64,000 nucleotides of DNA from Streptosporangium amethystogenes. GTDB lineage: Bacteria > Actinomycetota > Actinomycetes > Streptosporangiales > Streptosporangiaceae. The notes under the pieces were generated by a model, which was not told the DNA's origin, did not search any database, and saw only the letters and a list, made by a program, of their open reading frames with translations. Location of the stretch: positions 1 through 64,000 of the forward strand of contig NZ_JOEQ01000013.1 of the NCBI RefSeq assembly GCF_000721075.1, in the 5' to 3' direction. Below, one piece after another: positions 58,899 to 64,000 of this stretch. The position numbers and the translations under genes were made by a program. The number at the start of each line of letters is the position of its first letter. Within the stretch, counting starts at the first letter, position 1.

Positions 58899-59789
58899 TC
58901 ATTCCTGTGCTCCCCGGGTCGATCCGGTCCTGGCCTCGATCGCGCGGACGACGGTCACCATGTCCGAGTGGTGATGCCCCAGCGCGAGCGTCTCGCCGAA
59001 CAAGGCGTGGCAGACGTCCAGCAGCGGCGAGGCCAGGCCGGACTTCCGCGCCGCCTCGGCGATGAGCCGGTTGTTCATCAGCACGTCGGCGACCGACGCC
59101 TGAGCGCTGAAGTCGCGCTCGACCAGCTTGAGCGCCTTCACCCGCGAGACACCGCTGGCCATCGGGCCGGAACCGAGCACGTCCAGGAGCAGGCGCAGGT
59201 CGAGGCCGTGGCGGTCGGCGAAATGCACGGCCTCCGCCAGGCCGGTCACCATGGTGATCAGGAACAGGTTGACCGACAGCTTCATCAGCAGCGCGGAGGG
59301 AACCGGCCCGCACACCACCGTCTCGTGGCACATCGGCCGGAACAGCGGGCGAACCTCCTCGATGGCCGCGAGCCGGCCTGCCAGCATCGCCACGAGCCGC
59401 CCGGCCTTGGCGGGGTCACGCGATCCCGAGACCGGGGCCTCGACGTAACCGCCCCCGGCGGCGAGGATGTCGGCCTCCAGTCCCGAGGAGTAGTCGGGTG
59501 AGGTCGTCCCCATGTGGACGATGACGCGCTGCGCGACGTTCGCCTCGAACCGGGCTGTTCCGCGCTCCAGCACGGAGTCGATCGCGGCGCCGTCGGCCAG
59601 CATGAGGAACACGACGCGCACCCGCTGGAACACCTCGGCGGGACTCGTCACCACCTTCGCGCCGGCCGCCCGCAGCGTCTCGCTTCTGCCGGTGGTGCGG
59701 TTCCAGACGACGAGGGGCGTCCCCGCGCGGACCAGGTTGAGGGCCATGGGCTCTCCCATGAGCCCAAGACCGATGAAACCAATCTCCAT
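58899..59789 (-). CDS. NAD(P)-binding beta-hydroxyacid dehydrogenase-like protein
   Basis: 296 residues: [20 protein letters not shown] is the dinucleotide fold; [20 protein letters not shown] the substrate loop; [36 protein letters not shown] with the catalytic Lys. It fits 3-hydroxyisobutyrate dehydrogenase-type enzymes. IcmF nearby acts on isobutyryl-CoA, so a valine-pathway link is possible but not proven. ATG 59789 is chosen; the frame is open to 59885. Confidence 0.88.
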   Translation of the reverse strand: MEIGFIGLGLMGEPMALNLVRAGTPLVVWNRTTGRSETLRAAGAKVVTSPAEVFQRVRVVFLMLADGAAIDSVLERGTARFEANVAQRVIVHMGTTSPDYSSGLEADILAAGGGYVEAPVSGSRDPAKAGRLVAMLAGRLAAIEEVRPLFRPMCHETVVCGPVPSALLMKLSVNLFLITMVTGLAEAVHFADRHGLDLRLLLDVLGSGPMASGVSRVKALKLVERDFSAQASVADVLMNNRLIAEAARKSGLASPLLDVCHALFGETLALGHHHSDMVTVVRAIEARTGSTRGAQE

Positions 59790-60006
59790 CCACTGCACCT
59801 CCGGCCATCTCCGCTGCGAGCAACGTTCTAGGCCAAGGCGCCGCCGACGGTCTTGAACGATTGTGCCGCCAAGGCAAGGTTTCATAGCTGTAACTTCTAG
59901 TTGACAGCAGATTCATCTGTTGGGCTTCTGGCCGGTGAGCGGCCACGCCGGTGGGCGCCGAGGTCCAAGACATCGAAAGGAATCCATACCGGAGTACGAG
60001 AAGGCC

Positions 60007-60181
60007 ATGCGGCCCGAAGACATCACCCGCCTGTTCGGCGAACGGCCCAGCACCGGTGACACGGCCGGAGTCGCCGCGCTCTACGAGGAGGACGCGGTGA
60101 TGGCCCCCTCTCGGCGGCCTGACGGTGGGCCGGGAGGCGATCCGCGCGCTCCAGGATGGCCCTGGTGAGCACGCCCCTTGG
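60007..60181 (+). pseudogene. SnoaL/SgcJ-like protein, N-terminal remnant with frameshift
   Basis: ATG 60007 encodes MRPEDITRLFGERPSTGDTA and GVAALYEEDAVMAPS; after a shift the text goes on LTVGREAIRAL, the next segment of SnoaL/DUF4440 proteins of this kind. The rest is missing where the convergent MarR gene ends (60182). Dead by frameshift and truncation. Confidence 0.65.
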
Positions 60182-60727
60182 CTACGGGTGCACGGGCAGG
60201 TCGCGCGGGCTCGCTCCGGCCTGGCCTGGCCGGTGGACGTCGCCCAGGGCGGCGCGGATGTCACGGAGGTGGGCGGTGGCCTCGACGGCCTGGGCGCGGG
60301 TGAGGTCGGCCAGGCCGAACGAGCTCTCGTTGAGCGCCTCGGTCGCCTGCCACGCCAGGGTCTGCCCGGCGGAGGTGATCCTGGCCAGGACCACGCGCCG
60401 GTCGTCGGGGGAGACACGCCGTTCCACGAGCCCGCGCTGCTCCAGGCGGGTGACGACGTTGGTCACGGAGGCGGGGTGCACCATCAGCCGCTCCCCCATC
60501 TTTCCCATCGGCAGCGCCCCCCGTGCGAACGCCAGCAGTTGCAGCGCCTCGTAGGCGGCGAAGGTCAGGCCGTACGGCTTGAGGGTCTCCTCGATCCGGC
60601 TCAGCAGCAGTTGCTGCACCCGCATGACGGAGGTGACGGTGGCCATGTGGTCGGCATGTTCCGGCCAGCGGGCGTTCCACTGCCGGTGAGCTTCGGCGAT
60701 GGAGTCGAAAGACGGTGAACTAGGCAC
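60182..60727 (-). CDS. MarR-family transcriptional regulator
   Basis: 181 residues from GTG 60727. VMRVQQLLLSRIEETLKPYG, LTFAAYEALQLLAFARGALP, RLMVHPASVTNVVTRLEQRG, SPDDRRVVLARITSAG give the full winged helix with wing. It is divergent from icmF over 94 bases that hold a direct repeat next to the icmF promoter, so it probably represses icmF, perhaps sensing an acyl-CoA or fatty acid. Confidence 0.9.
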   Translation of the reverse strand: MPSSPSFDSIAEAHRQWNARWPEHADHMATVTSVMRVQQLLLSRIEETLKPYGLTFAAYEALQLLAFARGALPMGKMGERLMVHPASVTNVVTRLEQRGLVERRVSPDDRRVVLARITSAGQTLAWQATEALNESSFGLADLTRAQAVEATAHLRDIRAALGDVHRPGQAGASPRDLPVHP

Positions 60728-60740
60728 CGGTTCACGGTAC

Positions 60741-60800
60741 TTGACCGGATCCCGATCCCCTATGTACTTTAATGCCAAAATATTTGATGTCCAAGCATTT
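60741..60800 (+). promoter_or_regulatory. icmF promoter and possible MarR operator
   Basis: TTGACC (60741), 18-base spacer, TACTTT (60765) form a promoter; directly downstream is a 14-base direct repeat, ATGCCAAAATATTT (60772) and ATGTCCAAGCATTT (60787), 10 of 14 identical. It sits where bound MarR would block transcription. Confidence 0.45.
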
Positions 60801-60821
60801 ATTACTCTCCAGGAGAGTCCG

Positions 60822-63800
60822 GTGCCACGCTCCGACGACCACTCCCGCGTCAACGACTCGCTGCACGTTCCCGCCCACCCGGTGCGTTTCGTCACCGCCG
60901 CCGCGCTGTTCGACGGGCATGACGCGGCGATCAACATCATGCGGCGGATCCTGCAGGCGCAGGGAGCCGAAGTGATCCACCTGGGCCACAACCGCTCGGT
61001 GCGGGAAGTGGTCGACGCGGTCATGGAGGAGGACGCCCAGGGGGTGGCAGTCAGCTCCTACCAGGGCGGGCACATCGAGTACTTCGAGTATCTCGCCTCG
61101 GCGCTCGGGCAGGCCGGGCTGGGACACGTCCAGATCTTCGGCGGCGGCGGGGGCGTCATCGTGCCGGAGGAGATCGCCCGGCTGGCCGGGTCGGGGGTGC
61201 GGATCTTCTCCCCCGAGGATGGCCAGCGGTTCGGTCTACCGGGAATGATCAATCGGCTCATCCGTGAGTCGGACGTCGATCTCGCCGCGCGGCCGGCGCC
61301 GGTCGAAAGCGTGCTGGCGGGTGAGCGGACGGCGCTGGCGCGCGTGATCACCTGCCTGCAGGGCGGGACACTTCCGGAGGCCGACCGGCGGGTACTGGCG
61401 GACGCGGCGGCCGGTCGCCGGGTGCCGGTGCTCGGCATCACCGGCACCGGTGGGTCCGGCAAGTCCTCCCTCACCGACGAGCTGGTACGCCGGTTCCGCT
61501 CCGATCAGCAGGACAAACTCCGGGTGGCCGTGCTGGCGGTGGATCCGACCCGGCGCCGTGGCGGCGGCGCGCTGCTGGGCGACCGGATCCGGATGAACAC
61601 CCTGGACGGCGACCGCGTCTTCTTCCGGTCCCTGGCCACCCGGGGCGCCCGCGAGCTGCCCGAGAACATCGGAGCGGTGATCGAGGCGTGCAAGGCCGCC
61701 GGATACGACCTGGTGATCCTGGAGACCCCGGGCATCGGCCAGGGCGACGCCGCGATCGTCCCTCTCGTCGACGTCGCACTGTATGTGATGACGCCCGAGT
61801 TCGGCGCGGCGTCCCAGCTTGAGAAGATCGACATGCTGGACTTCGCCGACGTGGTGGCGATCAACAAGTTCGAACGGCGTGGCGCGGCCGACGCGCTGCG
61901 CGACGTGTCACGGCAGCTGATCCGCAACCGGGAGGCTTTCGGCGCCCGGCCCGAGGACATGCCGGTGTTCGGTACCAGCGCGGCCACCTTCAACGACGAC
62001 GGTGTCACCGCCCTCTACCAGCACCTGAGCGGCCTGCTGGCCCAAGGCGGCCTGCCGCTCCAGCCCGGTGTCCTGCCCGAGGTGAGCGGCCGCGCGTCCA
62101 CCGGCGCGGCCCAGATCGTCCCACCCGGCAGGATCCGCTACCTCGCCGAGATCGCCGAGACCGTGCGCGGTTACCACGCCGACACCGCCCGGCAGATCCA
62201 GGCCGCCCGGCGCCTGCAGCGGCTGACCGAGGTGGCGGCCGAGCTCACCGGACCGCCCGCCGCGGCCGTCGCCGAGCTGGCCGAGGCGGCCAGAGCCGAC
62301 CTCGCACCGGCGAACGCGGAGCTCATCGACGGCTGGCCGGCGGTCGTCGAGGCGTACTCGGGCCAGGAGCAGGTGGTGCGGGTCCGCGACCGGGAGTCGC
62401 GCACCCGGCTCACCCGCGAGTCGCTCTCGGGCAGCACGATTCCACGGGTGGCGCTGCCGCGCTACACCGACCACGGGGAACTGCTGCGCTTCCTGCGGAG
62501 CGAGAACCTGCCGGGCCGTTTCCCGTTCACGGCAGGGGTCTTCCCGTTCAAGCGCGAGGGCGAGGACCCGGCCCGGATGTTCGCCGGTGAGGGAGACGCC
62601 TTCCGTACCAACCGGCGCTTCAAACTGCTGTCGGCCGACAGCGAGGCCACCCGGCTGTCCACCGCGTTCGACTCGGTCACCCTGTACGGCCGCGACCCCG
62701 GCCAGAGCCCCGACGTCTACGGCAAGGTCGGCACCTCCGGCGTGTCGATCGCGACCCTGGACGACATGAAGGCGCTCTACGACGGGTTCGACCTGTCCGC
62801 ACCGGCCACGTCGGTGTCCATGACCATCAACGGTCCCGCCCCCACGATCCTGGCCTTCTTCCTCAACACCGCCATCGACCAGGCGATCGATCGCCACCGC
62901 GACGCGCACGGGCGCGAGCCCTCGCCCGAGGAGGCCGCGGAACTGCACGCCCGGACACTGGCCACCGTGCGCGGCACCGTGCAGGCCGACATCCTCAAGG
63001 AGGACCAGGGCCAGAACACCTGCATCTTCTCCACCGAGTTCTCACTCCGGATGATGGGCGACATCCAGGAGTGGTTCATCCACAACGGGGTGCGCAACTT
63101 CTACTCGGTGTCGATCTCCGGCTACCACATCGCCGAGGCCGGGGCCAACCCCATCAGCCAGCTCGCCTTCACCCTGACCAACGGCTTCACCTACGTGGAG
63201 TCCTATCTGGCCCGGGGCATGAACATCGACGACTTCGCACCCAACCTGTCGTTCTTCTTCTCCAACGGCATGGATCCCGAGTACAGCGTGCTCGGCCGGG
63301 TCGCGCGGCGGATCTGGGCGGTCGCGATGCGGGACCGCTACGGCGCGAACGAGCGGTCACAGAAGCTCAAGTACCACATCCAGACCTCCGGCCGGTCGCT
63401 GCACGCCCAGGAGATGGATTTCAACGACATCCGTACCACGCTGCAGGCCCTCATCGCGATCTACGACAACTGCAACAGCCTGCACACCAACGCCTACGAC
63501 GAGGCCGTCACCACCCCCACCTCCGAGTCGGTACGCCGCGCCCTGGCCATCCAGCTCATCATCAACCGCGAGTGGGGCCTGGCGATGAACGAGAACCCGT
63601 TGCAGGGCTCGTACATCATCGACCAGCTCACCGACCTGGTCGAGGAGGCCGTGCTGGAGGAGTTCGACCGGATCAGCGAGCGCGGCGGCGTGCTCGGCGC
63701 GATGGAGACCGGCTACCAGCGTGGCCGCATCCAGGACGAGTCGATGCGCTACGAGCAGCGTAAACACGACGGCAGCCTGCCGATCATCGGCGTCAACACC

Positions 63801-64000
63801 TTCCGCAATCCCGACGCCGACGCCCGCGACGCCGGGCCGGTGGAACTCGCCCGTGCCACCGAGGACGAGAAGCGCTCCCAGCTGGAGCGGGTCGGCGCCT
63901 TCCAGGAACGCCACCGCGAGCAGGCGCATGCCGCACTGGCCGCGCTCAAGGAGGCCGCCCACGACGGCGAGAACATGTTCGCCGTACTGATGGACACCGC
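60822..64000 (+). CDS. icmF: Fused isobutyryl-CoA mutase (IcmF), 3' end beyond the window
   Basis: GTG 60822 (AGGAG site) opens a frame still open at 64000, 1059 residues so far; IcmF is about 1080-1090. The N-terminal B12 domain has DGHDAAINIM (Asp31-x-His33, the base-off ligand). A MeaI-type G-protein domain follows with GTGGSGKS at 208-215. The mutase domain runs from about 560 to the end and includes ASVFYSVSISGYHIAEAGAN-like substrate-loop text (FYSVSISGYHIAEAGANPI). It interconverts isobutyryl- and n-butyryl-CoA with adenosylcobalamin, with its own chaperone. The last 20-30 residues are outside the window. Confidence 0.93.
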   Translation, partial: MPRSDDHSRVNDSLHVPAHPVRFVTAAALFDGHDAAINIMRRILQAQGAEVIHLGHNRSVREVVDAVMEEDAQGVAVSSYQGGHIEYFEYLASALGQAGLGHVQIFGGGGGVIVPEEIARLAGSGVRIFSPEDGQRFGLPGMINRLIRESDVDLAARPAPVESVLAGERTALARVITCLQGGTLPEADRRVLADAAAGRRVPVLGITGTGGSGKSSLTDELVRRFRSDQQDKLRVAVLAVDPTRRRGGGALLGDRIRMNTLDGDRVFFRSLATRGARELPENIGAVIEACKAAGYDLVILETPGIGQGDAAIVPLVDVALYVMTPEFGAASQLEKIDMLDFADVVAINKFERRGAADALRDVSRQLIRNREAFGARPEDMPVFGTSAATFNDDGVTALYQHLSGLLAQGGLPLQPGVLPEVSGRASTGAAQIVPPGRIRYLAEIAETVRGYHADTARQIQAARRLQRLTEVAAELTGPPAAAVAELAEAARADLAPANAELIDGWPAVVEAYSGQEQVVRVRDRESRTRLTRESLSGSTIPRVALPRYTDHGELLRFLRSENLPGRFPFTAGVFPFKREGEDPARMFAGEGDAFRTNRRFKLLSADSEATRLSTAFDSVTLYGRDPGQSPDVYGKVGTSGVSIATLDDMKALYDGFDLSAPATSVSMTINGPAPTILAFFLNTAIDQAIDRHRDAHGREPSPEEAAELHARTLATVRGTVQADILKEDQGQNTCIFSTEFSLRMMGDIQEWFIHNGVRNFYSVSISGYHIAEAGANPISQLAFTLTNGFTYVESYLARGMNIDDFAPNLSFFFSNGMDPEYSVLGRVARRIWAVAMRDRYGANERSQKLKYHIQTSGRSLHAQEMDFNDIRTTLQALIAIYDNCNSLHTNAYDEAVTTPTSESVRRALAIQLIINREWGLAMNENPLQGSYIIDQLTDLVEEAVLEEFDRISERGGVLGAMETGYQRGRIQDESMRYEQRKHDGSLPIIGVNTFRNPDADARDAGPVELARATEDEKRSQLERVGAFQERHREQAHAALAALKEAAHDGENMFAVLMDT

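Overview
The window is very GC-rich. It has GTG starts, leaderless-looking promoters and gene families typical of actinomycetes: PucR and BTAD regulators, ECF42 with YciI, F420-type oxidoreductase, DUF2795, DUF6153/DUF305 and IcmF. The best guess is a chromosomal segment of a filamentous actinomycete, perhaps in or near the Streptosporangiaceae; the genus is inferred, not proven. No tRNA, rRNA, CRISPR array, prophage or intact insertion sequence was seen.

Layout. 0-4 kb: broken regulator and glyoxalase genes, then an intact UvrA-like ABC ATPase. 4-12 kb: ankyrin protein, DUF2804 protein, a GH2 glycosidase/MFS operon, and an operon of a PhoX-like secreted protein, an internally deleted bile-acid-symporter relic and a secreted SGNH lipase. 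12-19 kb: a PucR-type regulator divergent from a 1821-residue single-chain acyl-CoA carboxylase of eukaryotic-like layout. 19-22 kb: a Cmx-like efflux pump with a leader peptide and attenuator, plus AraC and DUF6010 relics. 22-29 kb: small regulator/target pairs (MarR/VOC with twin operators, ECF42/YciI with a matching promoter, TetR/DUF4267/cupin, HxlR/SnoaL/SDR), then a DUF6153/DUF305 pair. 30-36 kb: AlkZ-like protein, VOC protein, WYL regulator, HAD phosphatase and a mosaic of relics (alpha/beta hydrolase, ABC ATPase, beta-lactamase family) around a GntR regulator. 36-40 kb: PadR plus a partial meta-cleavage operon (class II aldolase, extradiol dioxygenase, tautomerase, aldehyde dehydrogenase). 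40-50 kb: PLP lyase/LysR, TetR/hydrolase, IMPase-like, SnoaL/PadR/SGNH, DUF2795 with a sigma-B-like promoter, a two-gene permease system and an APH-like kinase. 50-64 kb: intact bile-acid symporter, dehalogenase-like hydrolase, BTAD-ATPase regulator with 11-bp direct repeats upstream, F420-type oxidoreductase, AraC, a reductase, a SnoaL relic, MarR, and the start of fused isobutyryl-CoA mutase (icmF), which runs off the end.

How it works together. Most units are one regulator beside one to three target genes, often divergent with palindromes between them. Metabolic themes are acyl-CoA chemistry (carboxylase, IcmF), catabolism of an aromatic or glycoside, and drug or stress defence (UvrA-like, Cmx-like, APH-like, AlkZ-like). 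The most striking genome-level feature is the number of genes reduced to start plus end by internal deletion. No clearly new multi-gene system was found. The strongest leads are the Cmx-like attenuator, the deletion relics, the RBS-covering 24-bp hairpin, the 11-bp repeats before the BTAD gene and the single-chain carboxylase.
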